DNA of 9,350 bases from Rhodospirillaceae bacterium. Lineage in GTDB: Bacteria > Pseudomonadota > Alphaproteobacteria > Rickettsiales > UBA3002. The stretch covers positions 1-9,350 of the forward strand of contig CANHAG010000026.1 of NCBI GenBank assembly GCA_947458525.1, given 5' to 3'. The notes beneath the pieces are model-generated. The model was not told where the DNA came from. It did no database searches and was given only the letters and a program-made list of their open reading frames with translations. The position numbers were made by a program, and so were the translations under genes. Below, piece after piece: positions 1-6,731 of the stretch (within the stretch, counting starts at the first letter, position 1; each line of letters begins with the position of its first letter).

Positions 1-1878
1 ACCGTGCTCTTTACTGAATTTCTGAAACTCGACCCCGCCCACCCCGACTGGCCGGATCGTGACCGGTTCGTGCTCTCGGCCGGCCATGGCTCCATGCTGC
101 AATATGCAATCCATTACCTGCTGGGATATGAGGATATGACGCTCGAGGAGCTGAAGCGTTTCCGCCAGCTGGGCAGTAAAACCGCCGGCCACCCGGAATA
201 TGGCCATGCGGCGGGGATTGAGACCACCACCGGCCCGCTCGGGCAAGGGTTTGCCAATGCGGTAGGCATGGCACTGGCCGAGCGAATGCTCGCGGCGGAG
301 TTTGCCGGAATCGTCGATCATTACACCTACGTGATTGCGGGGGATGGTTGCCTGATGGAAGGCATCAGCCATGAAGCGGCGTCGCTGGCCGGGCATTTGA
401 ACCTGAATAAGCTGATTGTGCTTTTTGATGATAACGGAATTTCGATTGACGGCCCCACAAGCCTGACGGTGAGTGACGATCACCTGAAGCGGTTTGAGGC
501 GCAGGGCTGGCGCACCGAAGCCATTGACGGGCATGATGCAGCCGCGATTCGCGCAGCCCTTGCGCGGGCGCAGAACTCAGAAAAACCCAGCTTCATTGCC
601 TGTAAGACGGTAATCGCCAAAGGCGCGCCGACCAAGGCGGGCAGCTCCGCCAGCCACGGCTCGCCGCTGGGCGAAAAAGAAATTGAAGGCGCGCGCAAGA
701 ATCTCGATTGGCCTTACGCTCCCTTTGAAATTCCGGCGGAGATTCTGGCACGCTGGCGCGAAGCGGGGGCGCGCGGCGCGGCGGAATACGAAGCGTGGCA
801 GCAGCAATTTTCGCAAGCGCCAGAGGCGGTACAGGCCGAATTTTCCGCACGAATCGCAGGCGATCTGGGCGATCGCTGGACGCTGGCGCTGGATGAACTC
901 AAACAGAAACTCGCGACCGATGCACCCAAGGAAGCCACGCGCCAGTCCTCGCAGAATCTGCTCAATGCCCTTGCACCGCACCTGCCTGCCCTTGTAGGCG
1001 GCTCGGCGGATCTCACCGGTTCCAACAACACGAAAGCCGGAAATATGGCGGCACTTGCCGCGCCGGATTATCAGGGGCGTTATGTCTATTACGGTGTGCG
1101 CGAACATGCCATGGCCGCCGCGATGAACGGCATCGCCCTGCATGGCGGGTTCGTGCCTTATGGTGGTACGTTTCTGGTATTCACCGATTATTGCCGTCCG
1201 GCCATTCGCCTTTCGGCGCTCATGCAACAACGCGTGATTTATGTGATGACGCATGACTCGATTGGCCTTGGCGAAGATGGCCCCACCCACCAGCCGGTCG
1301 AGCATCTGGCCAGCCTGCGCGCGATTCCGAATCTTGATGTGCTGCGCCCGGCCGATGCAACTGAAACAGCCGAATGCTGGGCGCTGGCGCTTTCTTCGCG
1401 TGAGCAGCCGAGCATTCTGGCGCTCTCGCGTCAGTCAGTGCCGTCGCTCAGGCGTGACTATGTGACTGAGAATCTCTCGGCGCGCGGCGCGTATATTCTA
1501 CGCGAGGCATCGAGTAATCCGCGTGTGGTACTGATTGGTACCGGCACGGAGCTGCATTTATGCGTTGAAGCGCAGGCGCAGCTTGAGGCGAAGGGCATCC
1601 CCACGCGCGTGGTCTCCATGCCCTCGATGACGCGCTTTGCAAAGGAGCCAAAACGCTACCAGCAACAGGTGCTGGGCGAGGGCACGCGCCGCATCGCGGT
1701 CGAGGCCGCACTTGGTATGGGTTGGGAGCGTTGGCTGGGTGATGACGGCGTATTTATCGGCATGACGGGCTTTGGCGCCTCCGCCCCCGCGCCGGATTTA
1801 TATCAGCATTTCGGGATTACGGTGGAGGCAATTGTGAAGGCAGCGGAAGGAACGCTACCGCATGAGGCCAGAAGCTAG
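1..1878 (+). CDS. tkt: Transketolase, 5'-truncated by the window edge
   Basis: Transketolase is a thiamine-diphosphate enzyme of the non-oxidative pentose phosphate pathway that moves two-carbon units between ketose and aldose phosphates in the cytosol. The reading frame is open from base 1 and the first codons align with about residue 38 of E. coli TktA, so roughly 37 N-terminal residues lie outside the window; the GTG at base 4 is not the true start. Visible landmarks are the first signature (RDRFVLSAGHGSM, bases 58-96), the ThDP-binding GDG...DDN segment (about 340-440), the catalytic Glu of VREHAM (codon 1102-1104), the second signature GEDGPTHQPVE (about 1270-1302) and the C-terminal domain with GTGTELH. 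All three transketolase domains are present and undamaged. The gene ends tail-to-tail with the minus-strand hydrolase, overlapping it by 4 bases. Deoxyxylulose-phosphate synthase and the pyruvate dehydrogenase E1 component share the fold, but these signatures are those of transketolase. Confidence 0.97.
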   Translation, partial: TVLFTEFLKLDPAHPDWPDRDRFVLSAGHGSMLQYAIHYLLGYEDMTLEELKRFRQLGSKTAGHPEYGHAAGIETTTGPLGQGFANAVGMALAERMLAAEFAGIVDHYTYVIAGDGCLMEGISHEAASLAGHLNLNKLIVLFDDNGISIDGPTSLTVSDDHLKRFEAQGWRTEAIDGHDAAAIRAALARAQNSEKPSFIACKTVIAKGAPTKAGSSASHGSPLGEKEIEGARKNLDWPYAPFEIPAEILARWREAGARGAAEYEAWQQQFSQAPEAVQAEFSARIAGDLGDRWTLALDELKQKLATDAPKEATRQSSQNLLNALAPHLPALVGGSADLTGSNNTKAGNMAALAAPDYQGRYVYYGVREHAMAAAMNGIALHGGFVPYGGTFLVFTDYCRPAIRLSALMQQRVIYVMTHDSIGLGEDGPTHQPVEHLASLRAIPNLDVLRPADATETAECWALALSSREQPSILALSRQSVPSLRRDYVTENLSARGAYILREASSNPRVVLIGTGTELHLCVEAQAQLEAKGIPTRVVSMPSMTRFAKEPKRYQQQVLGEGTRRIAVEAALGMGWERWLGDDGVFIGMTGFGASAPAPDLYQHFGITVEAIVKAAEGTLPHEARS

Positions 1879-2705
1879 TCAGATAATATGAGGGATTGGC
1901 TGATTTCCTCTACCAGCCGTGCAGAATCGAAATTGGTGTGGCCCTTGCCCTCAAATACTACGAAGCGTTTGGGGTCAGAGGCTGCCGCATATACCGCCTG
2001 GCCATGGGCGAAGGGCACGATGACGTCTTCCGTACCGTGGAAAATCAGCACCGGCGCGTTCACCGCAGGCAGCAGCGCCACCAGCGGATAGCGATCCTTG
2101 ATGAGATAGCGAACGGGCAGATAGGGATATATTTCTTTCGCCCGTGCTTCTACCGAACGGTAGGGGGCTTCCAGCACTAAAAGCGCAATATCCGGGTGTT
2201 TTGTGGCGAGGTAAGTGGCAATGCCCGTGCCCAGTGATTCACCGTAAAGAATGAGGCTGTGTTCGGGAATCTTCAGCACCTCGCGCGCATAGGTGAGGGC
2301 GGCGGCCGCATCATTATAAAGCCCGGGCTGGCTGGGGCTTCCTTCCGACCCGCCATAGCCGCGATAGCTGACGGCAACAAGCCCGAACCCGGCCGCAGCA
2401 AAGCTGCGAAATTTCTCCGCCCGGTAGCCAAGATGCCCGGCATTGCCGTGGAAATAAACGATCGTCTGCATTCCCTCTTTTGCCTTATGGATCCACGCGG
2501 TGAGTGCTGTGCCATCCGCCGCGGTGAGGGTGGTGGTGGTAAAGCCTTCAAGCTGGTAATCCGCCGCAAGGGCAGGGGAGGGGTCAGGAAAATACATGAA
2601 GCTGCGCTGGAACAGATACATTCCAGCAGCAAGCGCAAGGTAGGAAAAGAAAATAGCCGCCAGCAGGCGGGAAAGCGTAAAGCGGAAGCGGCCGGGCGCG
2701 GTCAC
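1875..2705 (-). CDS. Membrane-anchored alpha/beta hydrolase (BEM46/ABHD13-like)
   Basis: A 276-residue serine hydrolase. Residues 12-31 form one hydrophobic segment, likely an uncleaved N-terminal anchor, after a short basic stretch. The catalytic domain has the oxyanion motif HGNAGH (86-91), the nucleophile elbow GESLG with Ser157, an acid at Asp227 (HGTEDVIVP) and His256 (GKGHTNF). Order and spacing match the ABHD13/BEM46 branch of alpha/beta hydrolases, whose bacterial substrates are mostly unknown; an esterase, thioesterase or lipid-related role is possible, but the sequence does not say which. GTG at 2705 is the only credible start: the in-frame rpmJ stop codon lies just two codons upstream, and the next ATG (codon 29) would remove the anchor. 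An AGGGA inside the end of rpmJ can serve as ribosome-binding site, about 9 bases upstream. The gene follows rpmJ by 6 bases, so co-transcription and translational coupling are likely. Its 3' end overlaps tkt. Confidence 0.9.
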   Translation of the reverse strand: MTAPGRFRFTLSRLLAAIFFSYLALAAGMYLFQRSFMYFPDPSPALAADYQLEGFTTTTLTAADGTALTAWIHKAKEGMQTIVYFHGNAGHLGYRAEKFRSFAAAGFGLVAVSYRGYGGSEGSPSQPGLYNDAAAALTYAREVLKIPEHSLILYGESLGTGIATYLATKHPDIALLVLEAPYRSVEARAKEIYPYLPVRYLIKDRYPLVALLPAVNAPVLIFHGTEDVIVPFAHGQAVYAAASDPKRFVVFEGKGHTNFDSARLVEEISQSLILSD

Positions 2706-2710
2706 CCGCG
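2697..2710 (-). promoter_or_regulatory. GNRA hairpin enclosing the hydrolase start codon
   Basis: On the minus strand the sequence reads CGCGG-GTGA-CCGCG: a perfect 5-bp GC stem closed by a GUGA tetraloop, which fits the GNRA class. The first three loop bases are the GTG start codon of the hydrolase. The rpmJ stop codon ends one base before the stem, so a ribosome finishing rpmJ would cover and melt the hairpin. I infer that it restricts independent initiation and couples the two genes; chance in GC-rich DNA is possible. Confidence 0.5.
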
Positions 2711-2711
2711 A

Positions 2712-2837
2712 TTATCCCTGACGCGCTTTCATGCGCGGGTTTTTCTTATTGATGACGTAAAGGCGGCCTTTGCGGCGCACCACACGGCAGTTTTTGTCCC
2801 GCTTTTTGGCCGATTTCAATGAGCTTAATACTTTCAT
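2712..2837 (-). CDS. rpmJ: 50S ribosomal protein bL36, 41 aa
   Basis: Reading the minus strand from ATG at 2837 gives a 41-residue, very basic protein that starts [17 protein letters not shown], has the core [13 protein letters not shown] and ends PRMKARQG. This is bL36 of the 41-aa type without the CxxC...C...H zinc site (only Cys17 is present), resembling E. coli YkgO and the usual alphaproteobacterial protein. bL36 binds 23S rRNA in the large subunit. A strong Shine-Dalgarno GAGGTGA (2841-2847) sits at ideal spacing. A near-consensus promoter lies just upstream. The gene lies between aroA-cmk and the hydrolase, away from the spc operon where many bacteria keep rpmJ. Family identity is very secure; whether it is the only bL36 gene of the genome cannot be seen here. 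Confidence 0.95.
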   Translation of the reverse strand: MKVLSSLKSAKKRDKNCRVVRRKGRLYVINKKNPRMKARQG

Positions 2838-2852
2838 ACATCACCTCGTGAA

Positions 2853-2885
2853 GGGGGGTGTTTATACGCGAGAACTGGGGGGTGT
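2853..2885 (-). repeat. Pair of 9-bp direct repeats flanking the rpmJ -10 region
   Basis: The 9-mer ACACCCCCC (GGGGGGTGT on the + strand) occurs twice without mismatch, at 2853-2861 and 2877-2885, with starts 24 bases apart. One copy overlaps the -35 box and the other begins at the last base of the -10 box and covers the likely transcription start. The placement resembles a two-site operator. No regulator can be named. Confidence 0.5.
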
Positions 2886-2888
2886 CAA
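2861..2888 (-). promoter_or_regulatory. Putative sigma-70 promoter of rpmJ
   Basis: The minus strand has a perfect -35 hexamer TTGACA (2888-2883), a 16-base spacer and a -10 hexamer TATAAA (2866-2861, five of six consensus matches). Predicted transcription start is about 2854, giving a short leader that holds just the GAGGTGA ribosome-binding site. The cmk stop codon TGA lies inside the -35 box. This would drive rpmJ and the hydrolase independently of aroA-cmk. Confidence 0.65.
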
Positions 2889-4894
2889 CTAGGAAGTGGC
2901 GGGGTGCCAGAGGCAATCACCGCCAGTGCTTTGGCGAATACGTCGCGGGCGCTCATGGTGCTGGTGTCAATGGTGATGGCATCCGCCGCCGGAATGAGCG
3001 GGGCAACGGCGCGCTTTGCATCCCGCGCGTCGCGCTCTAACAAATCTTCCAGCACCGAGTCATAGGCGACCGTAATCCCCATTTCGGAGAGCTCCTTATG
3101 CCTGCGCATGGCGCGGGTCTCAAGCGACGCGGTGATGAAAAATTTATAGTCCGCATCCGGGCAGATGACGGTGCCGATATCTCTGCCATCCAGCACCGCG
3201 CCCTGCGGCCGTTTGGCGAAATTGCGCTGATAGTCGAGCAAGGCCGCACGCACTTCGGGAATGGCGGAGACGATGGAAGCGGCCTTGCCGATGCGCTCGC
3301 TGCGAATTTTAGGGTTGGCGAGGTCATGATCCTGAATCGCACGCGCTGCGGCAATGGCCGCAGCCACATCGCCGGGGTCTTTATCGGCATACACTACCCG
3401 CATCCCTACCGCGCGGTAGAGGCTGCCGGTATCAAGATAACTCATGCCGAAATGATCGGCCAGCCGCCGCGCCAATGTGCCTTTGCCCGAGGCCGCCGGC
3501 CCATCCACCGCAATCACGAGTCTGCGGCCGGGAGATGATATTCTGGTATGCAGCGCTTCCATCTTCGCCCCGAGCCCATTCATCAGGGTAATGAAATCTG
3601 GAAAGCTCGTGGCAATCGCCCGCCCGTCATCCACCGTGATGGGGCGCGCCGCCACCAGCCCCAGCACCAGAAAACTCATGGCAATCCGGTGGTCGTAATG
3701 GCTGGTGATGGTGCCGCCACCCGCAGGTGGTTGGCCACGACCGTAAAGAATGAGATTATCCCCGTCTTCCACCGCTTCCACCCCTACCTGATGCAGCCCT
3801 GCGATAATTGCGGCGAGGCGATTACTCTCCTTGACCCTGAGCTCTGCCAGCCCGCGAAAGACACTGCGCCCCTCCGCTACGGCAGCCGCCATGGCGAGGA
3901 TGGGGTATTCATCAATCATCGAAGGGGCGCGGGTTTCTGCCACCTCCACCGCCCGCAGGCGGCTATGGCGGGCGGTGATATCCCCCACCGGCTCGCCGCC
4001 GATCTCGCGTTCGTTATGGATGGTGAGATCCGCCCCCATCTCGCGCAGGGTGGTGAAAAGCCCGGTGCGCAGCGGGTTGAGGCAGACTTCCTCCACCGTC
4101 ACTTCCGATCCCGGGGTGATGAGTGCGGCAACCAGCGGGAACGCGGCGGAGGACGGGTCACCCGGCACGCGGAATGCGCGGGTCATGAATGTCTGTTTCG
4201 GCTGGCCGCGAAGGGCGATTTTGGTGCTGCCACCAGGCTGTTTTTCACTCGTCACCGGAATGCCAAAATAGCTGAGCATACGCTCGCTATGGTCGCGCGT
4301 GGCTTCTTTTTCGTGAATGATGGTGACTCCCGGCGTATTGATTGCCGCGAGTAAAATGGCGGATTTGACCTGAGCGGAGGCCACCGGCATGGTATATTCA
4401 ATCGGCATGGGCATCTTCGCGCCCGTCATGGTGATGGGCAGGCGCCCGCCTTCCTGAGCTGTAAACCGCGCCCCCATCTCGCGCAAGGGTGCCATCACCC
4501 GTTCCATTGGTCGTTTACTCAGGCTGGCATCGCCCGTGAAAGTGATTTCGTAAGGGTAGGGGGCACAGAGCCCCATCATCAGCCGCGCGCCGGTGCCGGC
4601 ATTGCCCATATCAAGCGCCACGCCCGGCGCCTGTAGCCCGCCAATACCCACGCCCTTCACGCTCCAGCTACCATCTTCATGTTTGGTGATATCTACGCCC
4701 AGAGCGCGTAGCGCCGCAGCGGTGTGGAGCACGTCCTCCCCCTCCAGCAGCCCGTGGATGGTGGTGGTGCCAAGCGCCTGCGACGCCAGCATCAGCGCGC
4801 GGTGGGAGATGGATTTATCCCCCGGCACGCGGATGCGCCCGCGCAAATTTCCGGCCGGCTGGCTGGCATGGGGTGTCATTTCCGGAAAAGACAT
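2885..4894 (-). CDS. aroA-cmk: Fused EPSP synthase-cytidylate kinase (AroA-Cmk)
   Basis: One uninterrupted ORF encodes two enzymes. Residues about 10-445 are 3-phosphoshikimate 1-carboxyvinyltransferase (shikimate pathway: shikimate-3-phosphate plus PEP gives EPSP). Landmarks are PGDKSISHR (24-32), SAQVK (173-177), RDHSE (200-204), NPLR (273-276), IDEYP with Asp328, and DHR (401-403). The RxHxE, SAQxK and NxxR motifs mark the CP4-like class II; residue 100, in GNAGTG, is Gly. Residues about 459-669 are CMP/dCMP kinase: P-loop GPAASGKGT (465-473), LDTGSLYR (487-494), DGRDIGT (569-575) and RDARD (621-625). The linker is only some 12 residues. Start: ATG at 4894 is preferred (669 aa). An in-frame TTG at 4906 (673 aa) and an ATG at 4879 are alternatives; none has a clear Shine-Dalgarno. 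Separate aroA and cmk genes next to each other are common, and fused forms are known in some other proteobacteria. rpsA, the usual next gene, is absent; rpmJ follows instead. Confidence 0.94.
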   Translation of the reverse strand: MSFPEMTPHASQPAGNLRGRIRVPGDKSISHRALMLASQALGTTTIHGLLEGEDVLHTAAALRALGVDITKHEDGSWSVKGVGIGGLQAPGVALDMGNAGTGARLMMGLCAPYPYEITFTGDASLSKRPMERVMAPLREMGARFTAQEGGRLPITMTGAKMPMPIEYTMPVASAQVKSAILLAAINTPGVTIIHEKEATRDHSERMLSYFGIPVTSEKQPGGSTKIALRGQPKQTFMTRAFRVPGDPSSAAFPLVAALITPGSEVTVEEVCLNPLRTGLFTTLREMGADLTIHNEREIGGEPVGDITARHSRLRAVEVAETRAPSMIDEYPILAMAAAVAEGRSVFRGLAELRVKESNRLAAIIAGLHQVGVEAVEDGDNLILYGRGQPPAGGGTITSHYDHRIAMSFLVLGLVAARPITVDDGRAIATSFPDFITLMNGLGAKMEALHTRISSPGRRLVIAVDGPAASGKGTLARRLADHFGMSYLDTGSLYRAVGMRVVYADKDPGDVAAAIAAARAIQDHDLANPKIRSERIGKAASIVSAIPEVRAALLDYQRNFAKRPQGAVLDGRDIGTVICPDADYKFFITASLETRAMRRHKELSEMGITVAYDSVLEDLLERDARDAKRAVAPLIPAADAITIDTSTMSARDVFAKALAVIASGTPPLPS

Positions 4895-4929
4895 TGGATT
4901 TGTCAACTGTTCTAAGCGGTTGCGTTTTT

Positions 4930-4952
4930 CTTTCAGTTACGTAACCTGAAAG
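4930..4952. promoter_or_regulatory. Palindrome in the divergent aroA-cmk / FYDLN-operon region
   Basis: CTTTCAG (4930-4936) and CTGAAAG (4946-4952) are perfect inverted arms. Between them lies the self-complementary TTACGTAA (4937-4944) plus one extra C, so the whole 23 bases form one near-perfect palindrome. No T-tract follows on either strand, which argues against a terminator. Its position in the roughly 110-bp gap between two divergent genes suits an operator that controls one or both. I could not assign convincing -35/-10 boxes to either side. Confidence 0.5.
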
Positions 4953-5004
4953 TCTGGGGGCACTGAAATAACAGACCTTCCCCGTGACATCAAGGAGTGA
5001 CCGC

Positions 5005-5523
5005 ATGGCAGCAGGCAACAAGCTCGGAACCAAGCGTCAATGCCCAGAATGCGCCGCCCGTTTCTATGATTTTGATGCGCGCCCGGTGATCTGTGTGAAA
5101 TGCGGCGCGGCGGTGCCGCTGGCGGCAGAAAAGCCCAGGCGCAAACGCAAAACCGACGATTCGCCCATGCCTGTTCTTCGTAAACTCCCCCCCCCACCTG
5201 CGCCGGAAGAAGATACTGAAACGCTCGAAGGCGTTGCTCCTGGAACCGAAGCGCTCGAGCTTGAGGCGCTTGACGATGAGGAGGTGGAGGTCATGTCGCT
5301 TGAAGAAGTGGGCGAACATGAGGAAGAGGACGAAGCCGACGCCGAAGGTGATGATGCCGAGGATGAAATGTTCATCGAAGAGGAAATGGCCGCATCCGGA
5401 ATTGTGGATGATATCCGCGCTTATATTGAAACGGACGAAAAGATAGAGGAGGAAGAGGGGGAGGATGTAGAAACTGCGGATGAGGATTCACCCCCCAAAG
5501 GGCATGGCAGGAAACGCGGATGA
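5005..5523 (+). CDS. FYDLN_acid (TIGR02300) family protein with zinc ribbon and acidic tail
   Basis: A 172-residue protein of unknown function. The N-terminus (LGTKRQCPECAARFYDFD) carries the family hallmark, here FYDFD at 20-24 instead of FYDLN. Cys13, Cys16, Cys30 and Cys33 form two CxxC pairs 13 residues apart, as in a zinc ribbon. A basic patch (KPRRKRK, 43-49) and a run of prolines (62-65) follow. Residues about 68-165 are extremely rich in Glu and Asp and are probably disordered; the last residues turn basic again. ATG at 5005 is the start because AAGGAG (4992-4997) precedes it by 7 bases; a GTG at 4984 lies in the same frame but upstream of that site. The stop overlaps the next start as ATGA, so the two proteins are probably made together. 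The domain order suggests nucleic-acid or protein binding; this is inference. Confidence 0.88.
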   Translation: MAAGNKLGTKRQCPECAARFYDFDARPVICVKCGAAVPLAAEKPRRKRKTDDSPMPVLRKLPPPPAPEEDTETLEGVAPGTEALELEALDDEEVEVMSLEEVGEHEEEDEADAEGDDAEDEMFIEEEMAASGIVDDIRAYIETDEKIEEEEGEDVETADEDSPPKGHGRKRG

Positions 5524-6731
5524 AAATTATCAACAGAGAAGCCCGGCTCATTGAGCTTATCTCCACGATTCAGGAGCAACGCGAGGGCTGGCATGGCGTG
5601 TGTTTTGCCTTTTCGCAGCTGCTCGAGCATTACCGCAGTGATTACCAGATCAAAATCGCCATCAATCTGATGAATGATCTTCTGGGCGACCGGGACGGGG
5701 CAATCTTCCTGTGTGAGGATGCGACCATCTATGTGGTGGTGCGCAATCTCTCCAAGCCGCTGCTTGATAAAATGGTCTTCCAGCTGCGTTATTTATTTAT
5801 GGATGACCCGCTCGCCTATACGGCGGAAGGGGATGAAAACCCCGAATTTGCCCAAGTGTACAGTATCGAAACCGAGTGGGACGACTTCAATAAAGTCGCC
5901 CGCAATCACTGGGCGCAGAAGGTGCGCGCGGCGCAGGGCAATACCCAGCCGATGACCACCGAACCCGCGCCGGTCAAACGCGAAGTGCGGTTTTTCAACG
6001 CCGCCAGCCTTCTGGCGGTGGAGCGTGAACTGAAAGAGGTGGATCTGCGCAGTGCGCTGCGCCGCCAGCCGGTTTGCGCAGCGGTGCCGGGCATGCCCAT
6101 CCGCATGGTGTTTGATGAGATGTATATCAATATCGCCGCGCTTCGGCAGCTGCTGAAGGTGGATGTGGATCTGCTGAGTAATCGCTGGCTGTTCAAATAC
6201 CTGACGCAGACGCTCGATATGCGGATGCTGGAATTGATCCGCCAGAACACTTCCACCTATCTTGTTGCGCCGCTCAGCCTTAACCTTAATATTCCCACCC
6301 TGCTTTCCGAACAGTTTCTTGCCTTTGATGAAATGGTAAAAAAGGGCATGAAAGCCTCTATCGTGGTAGAATTACAGATTGCGGATGTGTTTTCGGATAT
6401 GGCGGGCTATTTCACTGCACGGGATGTGGTACAGAAGCTTGGCTACCGCATCTGTCTTGATGGGGTGACGGATTTAAGCTTCCCGCAGATTGATCGCCAG
6501 CGCTTAGGCTTTGATCTCATCAAAGTACAGTGGAATGCGGAGACCGAAACCAAGGGCGAACATACCAGACGCGTGAAAGAAGCGGTGCGCAGCTGTGGCA
6601 GTAACCGCGTGATCATGACACGGTGCGACAATGAGCTTGCCGTGCATTACGGGCAGAGCATGGGGCTTTCCCTGTTTCAGGGGCGCTATCTGGATGGGCA
6701 GGTCAACCCCCGTGCCACATTGCAGAATTAG
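5520..6731 (+). CDS. Protein with degenerate C-terminal EAL-like domain
   Basis: A 403-residue protein with no signal peptide or membrane segment. Residues about 195-395 follow the EAL phosphodiesterase pattern: an equivalent of the NLSP strand (SLNLN, 253-257), ELQIA (284-288) for ELTES, LDGVTDLSF (313-321) for DDFGTGYSSL, LIKVQW (333-338) for the KID strand and LFQGRYL (385-391) for the GQGY strand. Several metal and catalytic positions look lost: the second Asp of the DDFG pair is Gly315, and the AEGVE loop is replaced around MTRCD (366-370). Hydrolysis of c-di-GMP is therefore unlikely; binding or scaffolding is possible. The N-terminal 120 residues may be a decayed GGDEF-like fold (CEDATIYVVV, 65-74, where GGDEF is expected), but this is weak. 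Residues 130-160 look like a linker. It overlaps the FYDLN gene by ATGA, implying coupled translation. A terminator-like hairpin follows. Confidence 0.75.
   Translation: MKIINREARLIELISTIQEQREGWHGVCFAFSQLLEHYRSDYQIKIAINLMNDLLGDRDGAIFLCEDATIYVVVRNLSKPLLDKMVFQLRYLFMDDPLAYTAEGDENPEFAQVYSIETEWDDFNKVARNHWAQKVRAAQGNTQPMTTEPAPVKREVRFFNAASLLAVERELKEVDLRSALRRQPVCAAVPGMPIRMVFDEMYINIAALRQLLKVDVDLLSNRWLFKYLTQTLDMRMLELIRQNTSTYLVAPLSLNLNIPTLLSEQFLAFDEMVKKGMKASIVVELQIADVFSDMAGYFTARDVVQKLGYRICLDGVTDLSFPQIDRQRLGFDLIKVQWNAETETKGEHTRRVKEAVRSCGSNRVIMTRCDNELAVHYGQSMGLSLFQGRYLDGQVNPRATLQN

Noticed and set aside
577..1305. Long minus-strand ORF of 242 codons opposite tkt.
   Set aside because: It lies wholly antisense to conserved transketolase domains, its composition is typical of antisense frames in GC-rich genes, and it has no recognisable domain.
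2722..2745. Plus-strand stem CGCGC/GCGCG followed by TTTTT, which could terminate tkt read-through.
   Set aside because: It lies inside the conserved C-terminal codons of rpmJ on the other strand, over 800 bases past the tkt stop, so it is most simply a by-product of coding sequence.
3548..4354. Plus-strand ORF of 268 codons opposite aroA.
   Set aside because: It is antisense to conserved EPSP synthase motifs, His/Arg-rich and without family features.
4901..4906. Perfect minus-strand TTGACA at the aroA start, a possible -35 box.
   Set aside because: No acceptable -10 hexamer lies 16-18 bases downstream, and the box falls at the translation start itself.
4952..4976. GTCTG...CAGAC inverted repeat upstream of the FYDLN gene as a leader hairpin.
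   Set aside because: Only 5 bp with a long loop; too weak to support next to the much better palindrome beside it.
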